Position numbers and translations under genes: made by a program. Positions 54,326-64,000 of a DNA stretch of 64,000 nt are shown here, piece after piece. The first letter of the stretch is position 1, and each line of letters begins with the position of its first letter. Under the pieces are notes generated by a model. The model searched no databases. It saw only the letters and a program-made list of their open reading frames with translations, and was not told the origin of the DNA. The DNA comes from Semisulcospira habei (lineage: Eukaryota > Mollusca > Gastropoda > Semisulcospiridae): assembly GCA_036245525.1 (NCBI GenBank), contig BTPG01000008.1, positions 25,273,199 through 25,337,198 on the forward strand, written 5' to 3'.

Positions 54326-55946
54326 CCGCAACTTTCAAGAGTCACGAATACAATTTATTTTTGCCAAGTTTAAAGCACAAACACCATAGCTTAGTGTTGT
54401 TTTTAACTGACACAAAGCGGAGTTCCTTTCATTCTGTCGCGGCCATGTTGGCCGCCATCTCATTTGAACTTTAAAAGTTGATTCCTCAATGATGCGGCCA
54501 GAGTGGCATCAGTCGGCTTTGAACTTTGCAGGTATCAGAGAGGTAAAACCAAGTGAGACCCACTCTGGGGGTATTTTCAGGGGGGGTGCCCGGCCCATGG
54601 GTGGCTGCCAGACGTCTGGTCGGTTGTCAAACCTTATACTTATGAACCCGGCCCTGACAACCGTACACGTGACGAGAGCCGGCAGGTCAGTCTCAGCCGC
54701 GTTTTTTTTTTAAAAACTCTTTGATGCATATTACAAATCCGATTGATGCCGGCCACACTGTCACTGTTGAGGAATTTGTATAAATAAATCATGTTGCCTT
54801 GCGGAAGAATTTGATTTAGAAGAACTGAGGTGTCACTTCAGTATTTTACAGTAAGTCAGTCAGTTAACGCTGACGGTCCCCTCCTGGCAGTCCGGCTCCG
54901 GCATCCACCCGGGCTCGGGGTGGGGGTGGGGGATTACGAAAATCACAGAGAAATTATGATTATCAGAGACGGATCTTGGGGCGGTGGGGGGGGGGGGGGG
55001 TGGGCCCGGAACTAGTGAACCCCGAACTAGTGAACCCCGATTCAGCCTGAAATACATCAGTATGAGTGCAATATTACAGTCCCATTTTGGACGGATTCAG
55101 AACCTCGATCTGCCGGCATCCATCCAGGCCGCTTTTGAAAAAAAATTTCTTGAAAGGTCGATCAGTCTTACTGGGCTGCCCGCCCCCCCCCCCCACCCCC
55201 CCGCCGCCACCCCGCAGCCACATCGGCACACACGGCACTGACTCGGCACACACTCAGGGGACTGTGACACTGACTAACTCGACACGGCACCGGTAACAAA
55301 TCAGTCCGGCATGGTGACCCGCTTTTTCAGGTCATTTTTTTTTTCTTTTTTCCCAAGTTTCGGGCCGCCGGACTGAACTGAAGCACGGTTTCTGCCGGGC
55401 TGAGATTAAACCCTGAGGTCTCAACTAAGTAATGCAGACAAGCCCCCCCCCCCCCCCCCCGCCCCGCCTCTAAGTCTCCGCCGTTCGGCCGTCGGAAGAA
55501 CGTGACTGAACCGCCGCCGGGCTGCGGCGGATCCGCTCCTGGAAATTGATTTCATCGGCGCAGCCGGACCGGCCAAGAACTGAAGGATGCCGCTCAACGG
55601 CAGAGAACTCAGTCAAGACGGAACCCCCCCCTTCCCCTCCCCCCCTCTGGCTCCTTCCGCCGCCACCATTCCGCATACCCCCGCCCACCTCCCCCTCCCC
55701 CTCCCCCCCCCCTCCCCGCTGCGGCCGCGTATTATCATATCAGTCAGTCAGAACGAGACGTAAAACACACTTAAATAAGCCGCAAACAAACACCCGCCTA
55801 TTTCCAAGTTCTATCGTTCGATTGGCTGCACCCTTCTCATCGTCACATCCGTTTTCTTCCCCAGCAAAGGCCATCGAGTCTCCAATGTGCTTTGTGTACG
55901 AACATTCGCGCGGAATTAGAGATTTTCTTCAGGTGTAGGGATCGAA
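54326..55946. promoter_or_regulatory. SUZ12 upstream region, GC-rich
   Basis: The sequence becomes rich in G, C and CpG from about 54880 to 55740, with C and G homopolymers, as at a CpG-rich promoter. It contains no recognised transposon. The exact start site of transcription cannot be placed. Confidence 0.4.
54441..54461 (+). promoter_or_regulatory. Two adjacent YY1-type motifs upstream of SUZ12
   Basis: ggccatgttg is followed directly by gccgccatctc, two copies of the CCAT/GCCGCCATNTT type recognised by YY1/Pho. They lie 1.5 kb before the SUZ12 start in a region free of recognised repeats. Function is inferred. Confidence 0.35.
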
Positions 55947-56046
55947 ATGAGGCCAAAAAAACGACCCGCCGAATGTATGTCCACTCCGGAACCCACCCCA
56001 GAGACGATCGAAGCCGATCATGAGCTTTTTCTACAGGCGTTTGAAA
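55947..56046 (+). CDS. SUZ12: SUZ12 exon 1
   Basis: MRPKKRPAECMSTPEPTPET then [13 protein letters not shown], ending one base into the next codon at gtaagt. The Met is the nearest one before the conserved ADHELF motif apart from Met11. Confidence 0.85.
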
Positions 56047-59000
56047 GTAAGTGTCGATTCTAATTTGGTGGTTGCCGACCTCCTTTCGGAACATCGATTA
56101 CATGCTGACCCCGTTTTTCAGACAGCAAAGTAAACGTTTTTTGCTTTATTTGCAGAACCGACACAGATCTACAGGTACCTGCGAACCCGCCATGTAGTCT
56201 TGGTAAGTCGCTGTTATTGTGAAAGTTTCAGTCGCGGAACCAAACCTTCGATTGTCGTTTTTCTGAAAACGCAGCCACAGGCTTCCCCGGGAAAAGCCCG
56301 ATGCATGCAGTTAGTTGTTAACGGATGCAGTCGGTTACGTAGGTTGCGTTACCTACATGTATACTGACAACAGCGTGACCGGCACTGTTTTTGATAATTC
56401 TAGTATCAGATCCTTTGAACTAAAGACTGTCACTCCGTCAGCATCATGTTGCTGCTTCATGAACATTTTGTTCAGACTAGTCTTGACAACCCTAGCCCCC
56501 CTGCCCCTCCAGGAGTTTGATTAGATTTAGACATAAAAAAATACGGTAGCAGTTGGAAAATATTAACAAAAATACATGTTTTAAGTTTTTCTCTTTTTTT
56601 TTTTGCAGCCGGTGTTTCTTCCACGAAATTTATGGTACATGAAGCAACGACGCTCAAATTGTACTGCAAATTCAAAAAGGTTTAATTTTGTACTTTTTTG
56701 TTTATTATCACTGCCATCTCTTGTTGTAAATAGTATCTAATGTCAGAGCCATGTTGACATTTTTATCTCATGATGCAGCACTCATTTTGTCTCAAAATGA
56801 AGGACTTGCAGACTGGCCCAAAGTATCATTCAATTTGTATTGGTAATCACTAAATAAAGTGTGAAACATGCCTAATTCAACAAAATGTGTTCAGTTTTAG
56901 TATTGTTGTTAATTAATATTAGGAGGAGGGAATTAAAGAAGTTATTCAGAATCAGATGTAATGCTGTCAATGTGTCTGATCAATTTAGTACATTTATGTA
57001 CTAATGTCTCAACTTTCTGCTTGGTCACAGGAAAGCCGTCAAGGTGGATGATCTTTTAATCACAGTCACCAGTAAACACAGTGAAAAACATGCAAACAGG
57101 TATTTTGGGTCTTGTTTTCTCTGTCCAGATTTGTTGTTACACTCAGATTCCTGATACCCCAGTCCATATTCAGGTGAAGAATGTTTCCGTTCCCGAAGCC
57201 TTTATCACGACCGGCAGACATGAAAAAATGTGAAAGAAAAGCTTGCGGTTGGCCACATGGTCAGCTGAACCCTGAGAGAATCACAAGACATCACTACATA
57301 TGCTCGAAAGTAAAATTTGTACTATTCCATGTTCCACCATAGTATTCACAGACTGACTTGATCGCTTGTACTTACATTTGGTCTGCTAACTTGGATCGTA
57401 GATCTGTCAGTTGTGTGTGATGCATTTGTGCTAAATTGGATCGTAGATTAGATCTGTCAGCTGTGTGTGTGTGCTGACCCCGTATGGTTTTGAGAGTGTG
57501 CGAGAGACACTTGATGTAAACAGACTAGTACTAGCAGAAGTTTGCAGGGGGAAAAAAGAGACGTTTTTAGTCAGACTTCAGAAAAGTGTACTGATGATTG
57601 ACTGCGTGAGAATTTCTTTTAGAGACTCAGTAGTGGGATATGCTCACATGTAGAGATATAGGATCACCCATAATTTCATACTGTAAACAAATAAAAACTG
57701 ATATTACCATCAGAAAGAGCGCATACAAATGTGTGGTCGTGCAAAATTTGAAACCTCTAACTTTTATATTTTATTACAAATCACCACTTGATTTGGCGAA
57801 AATGAGACGATTTGCGCATGTCGTAAAATGCTAAGTTTAGGGTTGAATAACTACATAATCTCTTGACTGACAATATCCCCACTTGCTGTACTGATTAAAC
57901 CCAATACCTAGTTTGTACTGATTATTTGATGGCTCCAGAAATGGTATACTTTAGATTATATATATGCCATCCTAAAAATGGTTAAAAAAAGCAATGTCAA
58001 ATAGTGCGTGTTACTGTGCTAGCAGACTACACTCACGCTCTTTCCGTGAAGCACACATTGCATTCTTGCTGGACCCTGACTAAAGGGGCTAAAAGCCGAA
58101 TACAAAATGGGTCGGTCTATTCTTTAAAATACACCTCAGTTGACATGACATCCAGACCCTGAAAATATGGGGGTGAAATGAAATTTTGTGAAACATTAAA
58201 AAAAAAAAGAATATAACCAAACCCTTCTCTTCCCAGGGGCACTCTGCCCCCGCTCCTGCTTAGCGTGTCATAACTTGTCTAAAATTAGTTCACTTTAGCT
58301 TTCTGGAAGTTTAGACAATTTTCTGATTTTTGTGTCTTAGGAACAAGCAGGAAGTCCTCACTGTGAAGTTTGCTGGATTCTTTAACCGTGATGGTAAGTC
58401 CACATTGTAATTTGATTTATTATAAACATATTCATCTCTCAAAATTGTAGTGCTAAGTGCCATTGGCTGCAAGTGAATTGATGTCTGTCCTAATAAGAAT
58501 AAGGCTATTATTGGGCTGCCATCAGCTGATTTCGCTCCGTGCTTAGCTGTATGTGAGCCAAATGCAGCTGATATTGGCCTGAAGACCTTTTACTTACTGT
58601 TTTGATTGTTTTCTTTTCAGTCCAGACAGATGCTGAATATGGAGACGTAGAAATCCAGTTATTGAAAAATGGACACAGGAAAAGAAAGGTGAGTCCTGCT
58701 ACAGAGCAAGTACATTGATGGTGACACAGACCCTTGTTGCAGCCTCACCACTTGCCCACCTGTCTTCAAGCAAGGGCCTTCAACCCTTTCACTGCCAGAA
58801 CACACTGTTACCCATTTAGCTCTGGTGCACTATAGCAGGAGATGGATCAATCATAATAATTCATGGGTAGAGCCAGATTAGCTTGGCGCCTGCTGTAAAC
58901 GTGGTGTCTTCAGCGAACACATCACATTTTATACGTCGCTGGTCAAATATAGTGGCAAGTCATTAATAAAGAGACAGAAGAGGCTTTAGGACAGAGCCAT

Positions 59001-60896
59001 GGGGCACTTCCTGTGTCTATAAGTCACTTCACGAGTATGATTTATTGACCATGACCTACTGCTGTCTGTCACAAAGATAGGAAGCAAAAAGCAGATTTGC
59101 TCTAGAGTAGTAAAGAGATGTCTGGGTGCATTTATCTGAGGAAGAATTGTTTTTATGCACAAAAGGAGTACTGGAGTACATATTTAGCTTAGAAAGTAGA
59201 ATTTTATGATCTATAAAATTAAAACCTTTTTGTAAGTCAATGAATACAGTGCCTGTAAATTCGCCCTGGTTCATTGAACTTCGCCAGACATCAGTGATTT
59301 GTTCTAGGGCTGTGTGACAGCTATGTTTCTGTCAGAATTCTGACTGAATGTGTGGATAAATTTATATTTTTCTAGATATTCTAAAAGATGTTTATGAATA
59401 TGCCATTAAATTTACTAAGGATGGATAGTAATGAGATTGGCCGATAATTATTTATCAGCCATATCTTTTGTTTTTGGGAGGGGTATAACATTGGCCTTTT
59501 TTAGTTCTTGTGGGAAAATATTCATCTTTATGCATAGGTTGGACCTTACGAACCGAGAGTGATAAAATTCCAAATCACAAGCCAGTGCACACAAATAATG
59601 AAAGTCTCTGTATTATGTACATGTGTAAACTAAAGTAAGTACAGGAAGGTAAGGTGTCTCCCATATCATGCACATCGCCTTTTTTCAAGATGTTGAAGGC
59701 GCTGCAGGGTTGGGTGCTGGGGCTTTGAAAGCTTGCTGCTGCTAAGCACTACTTTATTTGCAAACATCCACCCTGCTCTTGCCTCCTTCACATGCAACAA
59801 ACCTCGTTGCCTATGTGTGCAGTCAGCATCATCAACCTGCTCCTCACAAGTCAGCCTGGGAAAGGCTAAGATCCCCATCAATCCAAGCCCCTCATCCTCC
59901 TCAATGCAAGAAAATGGGTCTAGCATTATTCACAAGTTTACTCACACTAATGGAAGCTGGGCTCGAACTTGTGGCCTTTTTGTGAAAGTCGTCTGTCCAA
60001 TCCGCCACAACCTGCCCAATGGGCTGTGCAATGGAGATCTACATAATCATGGTGAGGGCTTTATTGTTTTGTTTTTTCCTTTATTGGGGTGTGCAGAAAC
60101 CATAACAAGAAAAAACAGACCTGTGTGATGCATACAGTGGCAGTGAAGGGGTTAACTGCTTGGGTCACACTGTTGTTTGAAGTTTTGTGTTTGTGTATAG
60201 CTGTGAATACCTGACCCCATTCAGCCCTGATACACTACAATGCCAGTTACATACTAAAATTATCTTTTAGATTACCCATAACTCATTGTGCCTGAGGTAT
60301 GAAATGCCCACATTTTTGCGTTGTCCTCTGATGACTGCATTACAATTCAGGAGACAGATTGATCATAATATTTCAAGGGTGGTGGCAGAATAACTTGGCA
60401 CCTATAGGCGCCAGTCTATTCTGCCACCACCCTTGAACTAACATGGTTGAGCCATATCTTGCTGTGGTGTGTTGCGGGCAGAATGTGATAACCACCAGTG
60501 GAAAGGAGGATAAACAAAAGCAGACATACCACAAGGATAACATATCAAGTTGTTTTATTTATTTCATTGACTGTGAGAAGCAGTGTTTATTTATGTGCAG
60601 GTTTGTAGCTGGATTTCACAGGAGCAGGCTGTACAGTCTATAATCATGATCCAGCTCGCATTTCAATTTATATCATTTTTGTTTCAGATGAACCACCACA
60701 GAAAAGGAGGAAAAATGGACGACTCTCATTCCATGAAGAAGAACCAATGCTGTTTGGTACTGCACTGAGGGTGTATGACCGGAACCGTCAATGTCTTCTT
60801 GGCAATGGCCAATACCAGGTGGTTTTAGCAGACCTGCAGCCAAAAGAGGCACCTCCTGGCAGAGCAGCGTCTTGGTTACCAGTCACTGACACGCAG
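55947..60896 (+). CDS. SUZ12: Polycomb protein SUZ12, 5' part (seven exons seen)
   Basis: SUZ12 is the scaffold subunit of PRC2, which methylates histone H3 at Lys27 in the nucleus. The N-terminal region is clear: [20 protein letters not shown] (residues 23-42) then RTRHVVLPVFLPRNLWYMKQ, AVKVDDLL, LTVKFAGFFN and IQLLKNGHRKRK. Exon 7 gives PPQKRRKNGRLSF and TALRVYDRNRQCLLGNGQYQ. Exons 1-6 join in consistent phases. Exon 6 ends in phase 0 but exon 7 needs phase 1, so at least one exon between 58689 and 60687 was not found; this corresponds to the segment before the KRR block in other SUZ12 proteins. The zinc finger and VEFS box lie beyond the window. The leader is shorter than the Gly/Ser-rich vertebrate one. 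Confidence 0.88.
56156..56202 (+). CDS. SUZ12: SUZ12 exon 2
   Basis: Completes [16 protein letters not shown]. Acceptor tatttgcag, donor gtaagt, phase 0 end. Confidence 0.9.
56609..56679 (+). CDS. SUZ12: SUZ12 exon 3
   Basis: PVFLPRNLWYMKQRRSNCTA then NSK. Acceptor ttttttgcag, donor gtttaa, phase 2 end. Confidence 0.87.
56680..58340. other. SUZ12 introns 3 and 4
   Basis: Apart from exon 4 this AT-rich stretch shows no gene. A 17-bp gatcgtagatctgtcag motif is duplicated near 57390-57460. No transposon copy was recognised, unlike the flanking introns. Confidence 0.4.
57031..57099 (+). CDS. SUZ12: SUZ12 exon 4
   Basis: Acceptor tggtcacag; encodes KAVKVDDLLITVTSKHSEKH then AN, phase 2 end at gtattt. 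Confidence 0.85.
58341..58393 (+). CDS. SUZ12: SUZ12 exon 5
   Basis: Acceptor tgtgtcttag; encodes NKQEVLTVKFAGFFNRD, ending in phase 1 at gtaagt. It corresponds to the LTFTGFF strand of SUZ12. Confidence 0.87.
58621..58688 (+). CDS. SUZ12: SUZ12 exon 6
   Basis: Acceptor ttcttttcag; encodes QTDAEYGDVEIQLLKNGHRK then RK, ending in phase 0 at gtgagt. Confidence 0.85.
58807..58890 (+). repeat. Left half of a subfamily A hairpin MITE
   Basis: ttacccatttagctctggtg through cagattagcttggcgcctgc. The right arm is missing and CR1-derived sequence follows. Confidence 0.6.
58891..59540 (-). pseudogene. Decayed CR1 LINE fragment (RT)
   Basis: On the minus strand, frames carry MNQGEFTGTVFIDLQKGFNF (RT motif A region), IDHKILLSKLNMY and FASYLCDRQQ. 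They are interrupted by stops. These match the same segments in the element at 44060-51500, including the extra loop after SKL, so it belongs to the same family but is much older. Confidence 0.75.
59640..60012 (-). mobile_element. tRNA-like SINE candidate
   Basis: On the minus strand the head reads gttgtggcggattggacaga (A-box-like tggcggattgg) and, about 35 bases later, caagttcgagcccagc (B-box-like gttcgagcc). A longer non-tRNA body follows. It lies in the SUZ12 intron where exons are missing. Confidence 0.45.
60280..60490. repeat. Hairpin MITE (E-type)
   Basis: taactcattgtgcctgaggt to ggcagaatgtgataa. The core (tatttcaagggtggtggcag with its complement) is at 60370-60447. Related to 29739-29924. 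Confidence 0.6.
60688..60896 (+). CDS. SUZ12: SUZ12 exon 7 (last one visible)
   Basis: Acceptor ttttgtttcag; encodes EPPQKRRKNGRLSFHEEEPM, then LFGTALRVYDRNRQCLLGNG and QYQVVLADLQPKEAPPGRAA through PVTDTQ, phase 0 at gttggt. The VYDRNRQCLL(x)G(x)Y pattern matches the C2-like domain of SUZ12. Confidence 0.85.
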
Positions 60897-60913
60897 GTTG
60901 GTACAGTTTGCTT

Positions 60914-60950
60914 TAACCCTTTGGATGTTGGTAGGACTTTTGTTTCTACA
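60914..60950 (+). repeat. Half of a subfamily D MITE at the DIRS junction
   Basis: TTAAccctttggatgttggt and then tagtggg-type arm sequence stop where the DIRS-like end begins. The DIRS-type element probably inserted into this MITE. Confidence 0.4.
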
Positions 60951-63900
60951 AAAGACATACCGATGGCATTACTATAGGGAAGGTACACTTAGCTTACCGA
61001 TTTCAGCCTAAAAATCCGTTGTGTATACATACACAACCAGGGAAGCAACTCTAGAGAGTTGTTACCAAGAACCCTGAGTAGTCTCCCTTTACCCCAATAT
61101 GGGTATGTGAGCAGTGTACTGACGCCAGTCTTATGCTTAGCTTCCTTGTGTAAGGACTGCCGTTCAGCCTTTGTCCTGACTTCAGGCTTGGTGTTTTGGG
61201 GTTTTCATTGGAATTCTGCCTCCTCTTCCCTTGGATATGGCGAGGTAAGGCCTCTGGCTGCTGGCATAAGCAAGTCTCAGCGGACAACGGCATTACGTTT
61301 GGATTTGTGTGGTTGCTAAAGCCTTTGGCTAGGACCGGTCGGGTCTTACGTGGCCGCCATGGCCACGCACGGTTCTTTCATGCTTCCGCTTGTTTGTTAC
61401 AGTGCTCAAGTTCACACCTGTCGTCAATGCAAGGGCTTCCAGTGACCCAGTGATAACCACTCAATATGCTGGTTTGTTCGGACTGCTCTTCCACCCGGCC
61501 GTGTGGTACCTGCTCCTCCTGGCAGGAGCAATGCTGGTCACAGCTATGGGGGTTTTACCGGCGGGAGCGCCCAGCGGCGTCCCGAGACCTATCTCCGCAC
61601 CTGGAGCTCATGCCGGCGGGGTTCGACTCCCACCCGGCTCAAGCGCCTACTGGCTCCTTGGCTTCTCGCAGACACGCCGCTTCAGATACTGGGATCTCCT
61701 TTTGCCGGATCTGGCCTTCTGCTTCGGGACTGTTCCTCCCTGTGTCCCCCGCTCGTGGTCGGCAGCGCTCTTTAGTGCATTCATCAGGTGGCAGGAGCCA
61801 TGGAAAAGCGGACCCTATGCCCCCTACTCGTGGCTGGCCAGCTCTCTTTAGCGTAACTATCAGGTGGCAGCAGCCACGCGACAGTGGAACCTGTGCACCC
61901 CACTCGTGGCCCTCAACGCTCTTTAGCGCATCTATCAGGTGGCAGCAGCCACGGGACAGCGGAGCCTATGCCCCCCACTCGCTCAACAGGGGAGCATGGT
62001 CAGCAGCGCCATTTGGCGCATCCCTCGGGTGGCAGTAGCCACAGGACAGCGGAGCCCCCTGCTACCGCACGCCGCAGCTGAGCGGCAAGAGACGTGGATG
62101 GAGCCTCGCGCAAGTCTCATTCTGGACATAAGTCTTCTCGGCCTAAGTCGGCCTCTCGTCACACCGGGGCCTCCCAGACTAGAGACCTCCCCCGGTCTAC
62201 CATGGTAACTGGCAGCCCGTCAAGGGTCTCGGAATCTGTCTTCTAGGCAGCGCTCGCCCTCTCCGCTCCGACGACATTGCTCCCGCGATCGGCATCCCGA
62301 CTCGGCTGGACATCTCACCTCGGCGCAGTCGCATTGATTTTTCCCGTCGGAGGACTTCTCCTCACTGGGGACAGGATGCACTTTCGGCCCGGTGTCACTC
62401 TCGCCCCCAGGGGGCGAGCTGTCAGGTCAGCCACAGCTCTTAAGTCTCTCATGATCTAGACCAGTCTTGGCGGACTCACCGCACGGAGAAAAGCCTCTCG
62501 CGTCGGTCGTCTCCTCACCGCTCTGTGCGGGATTATTTGCTCCGGGCAGGCCTCCTTGCGTCTTACACGCTCCCGGACCTTTGAGGGCCGCTCACCATCG
62601 CTCTGTTCTGGACGCTCCCCTTCCTGGCGATGAGATTCGCCCTCGGGTGAGGAGACCCTCAGCCTCCACCCGGAGGACTCCGCTTCGGCGCTCTTTTCAG
62701 AGAACTTGCGCTACTCTTGCGATCGCTCAACCTCGTGCTCCCCCCGGGATCTTCTCTCGGCCGTTGGAAGTTCTCTCCGGGACCATGACGATGGACGGTG
62801 TGCATGTCTTTCTCCTTGCAGTCCAACTCGCCCTTCGCCGATCAGCGCCCCACATTCGGAGACTGCTAGATTTCTGGGAGAGGCCGCTGTTTTGATCTCA
62901 AGTGTTTTGCCGGCCGACGTATGCCCGCCTTTGCCGCTGCGCAAGAGGAAGGCGTCGGCGCTAGTGGATGCACAGCATATGGCAAAGAGATCGAAGTCGC
63001 TCCCTCAGTCCCCCGGGTTTCGGGACTTAACGGAGGCCTTTAATTCACATCTACAGAGCAAGTTGCCCCGATGGACATTTCTTTGCGGATAAGAAGTGGC
63101 CGGAGAACGTGGATATGAGTTTCCAGCAACAGTGGTACGCGGGCTATTCATAGTCTTTCGTCTGCCCCCTCTCTGCCATTGATGTCTGTGCAGAGGTACA
63201 GGCAGGGGGCAAGTTGGAGGCTCATCGCGGGATACCATGCGGTATCGACCAGACGGTGAACTTGATCCGGAATGCCTTGGCCTGCACAGGTTTTTGGGAG
63301 TTGTCTACTCAGACAATCGTGCGCTTAGCCGAAGACTGTCCGGAACGCTCGGGGCCTGAACTCCTACACGGTATTCGCACCTTAGCGGTGACGACTAACC
63401 GGGTGGCGTACCATGGGTCTACCAACACCTTAGCCGCTGCTGCGAACTGTGACCTTATTCGGCGCATCACCGTTCTGCGGAAGTGTCTGTCCTTACCACC
63501 GTTGGTCAAGTCTCAGCTTCATCAGGCTCCCCTGGGAGGCGCTCTCTTGCTCGGACCGACCTGGCACAAAGTCAAGGAGTCGTCTAAGGACCTCTAACCC
63601 CGCGCCCCTAGTTCGCTTCCTTCCCGGTTCGGGCTCCCCGCAAGGCTGTGGGTCGCTCCCTGCAGATCTCTAGACCCGCCACGGCTGTGCAGAACGCTGG
63701 ATTTTCCACTCTTTAGTTTAACCAGCAACATGCTTGCTGCAGCCACTCTCGCAGCGAGCAGGCTTAAAGTAGGTCACAGTCTGATAGCTATTCCTTCTCT
63801 AATCTCTGTAACGGACTGCTGATGTGTGGTGGCTATGCCTGTGTTTAATGTTCTCTATCTCCTCTTCAAAGATTTTCTACATAGAACCGTTTGACACACT

Positions 63901-64000
63901 TGTGAACTGTTGTGTGCTGGTTCCTGTGTTGGTGGTATTATTCCAGTTACCTTTTTTTTAAGAGTGCAATCCGAGGATAAAGACAGGTACCGTGTTTGTG
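60945..64000 (+). mobile_element. Second DIRS-type element, runs off the window
   Basis: The left end (accgatggcattactatagg, gcttagcttaccgatttcag, aaaaatccgttgtgta) matches the left end of the element at 12017-16962. The following block (ttgttacagtgctcaagttc ... gggcttccagtgaccc) matches 12539-12600. Beyond that is a gag-like region. The right end is not in the window. Confidence 0.72.
62467..63597 (+). pseudogene. DIRS gag-like ORF, frameshifted
   Basis: Segments in different frames line up as one protein: LPLRKRKASALVDAQHMAKR, GFRDLTEAFNSHLQ, then KKWPENVDMSFQQQWYAGYS, and VNLIRNALACTGFWELSTQT through LHQAPLGGALLLGPTWHKVK. Frame changes lie near 63075 and between 63150 and 63210. This is the expected place and style of the first ORF of DIRS elements. 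Assignment as gag is by position, not by motif. Confidence 0.45.

Noticed and set aside
59949..60050. A possible SUZ12 exon reading ...VCPIRHNLPNG, ending in phase 1 at gtgagg, which would fit exon 7
   Set aside because: The reverse strand of the same bases carries A-box-like and B-box-like motifs of a tRNA-derived SINE, which explains the sequence better. The only phase-compatible acceptor (ttcacaag) is weak and would add unrelated residues.
61390..62459. Overlapping 60 to 190-residue frames in the second DIRS element
   Set aside because: They come from an imperfect internal repeat (caggtggcagcagccacg-like) in GC-rich DNA and show no known domain. Only the later gag-like segments were kept.

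Overview
This is a piece of animal nuclear DNA, not bacterial or phage sequence. It has spliced genes with GT-AG introns, long CA/TG arrays and a dense load of retrotransposons and DNA transposons. Three conserved single-copy genes lie on the + strand: MRM1 (mitochondrial 16S rRNA 2'-O-methyltransferase), DHRS11 (short-chain dehydrogenase/reductase) and the 5' part of SUZ12 (PRC2 subunit). The repeat content (L2-, CR1- and RTE-type LINEs, DIRS, a Ty3/Gypsy element with Copia-like gene order, tRNA-derived SINEs) suggests a lophotrochozoan, perhaps a marine gastropod. The taxon is inference only.

Layout. 1-6800 is repeats plus non-repetitive DNA, with a PIF/Harbinger-like remnant at the far left. 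6802-6972 (-) is a first coding exon of a secreted, His-rich protein, head-to-head with MRM1. 7637-23594 is MRM1 in nine exons, which I could join in frame into a 345-residue protein carrying all three SPOUT motifs. Its introns hold a hAT-like element, a 4.9-kb DIRS-type element (12017-16962) with inverted terminal repeats and an internal complementary region, and two broken L2-like LINEs. 25436-52886 is DHRS11, whose exons join in frame into a 256-residue protein. It has two alternative copies of the exon that carries the YxxxK active site (29949-30078 and 33028-33160). Its introns hold a nested RTE-type LINE (33230-36441), a Ty3/Gypsy element in Gmr1-like order (36442-41980) and a nearly complete CR1 element (44060-51500) with an esterase-type ORF1 and an intact ORF2. 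55947-60896 gives seven exons of SUZ12. The gene runs off the window, and one or more internal exons were not found. A second DIRS-type element begins just after SUZ12's last visible exon and also runs off the end.

The most pervasive feature is a set of short hairpin elements, over 20 copies in 64 kb. They have TTAA at both ends, CCC/GGG termini and a nearly perfect inverted repeat in the middle. One copy sits inside another with TTAA on both sides, which points to piggyBac-type mobility. Several copies lie within tens of bases of DHRS11 splice sites.

MRM1 and DHRS11 are also neighbours in human 17q12, so the pair looks like ancient microsynteny. SUZ12 is on the same human chromosome arm but is not adjacent there. 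The three genes do not form a pathway: they act in mitochondrial rRNA modification, cytosolic carbonyl/steroid reduction and chromatin silencing.
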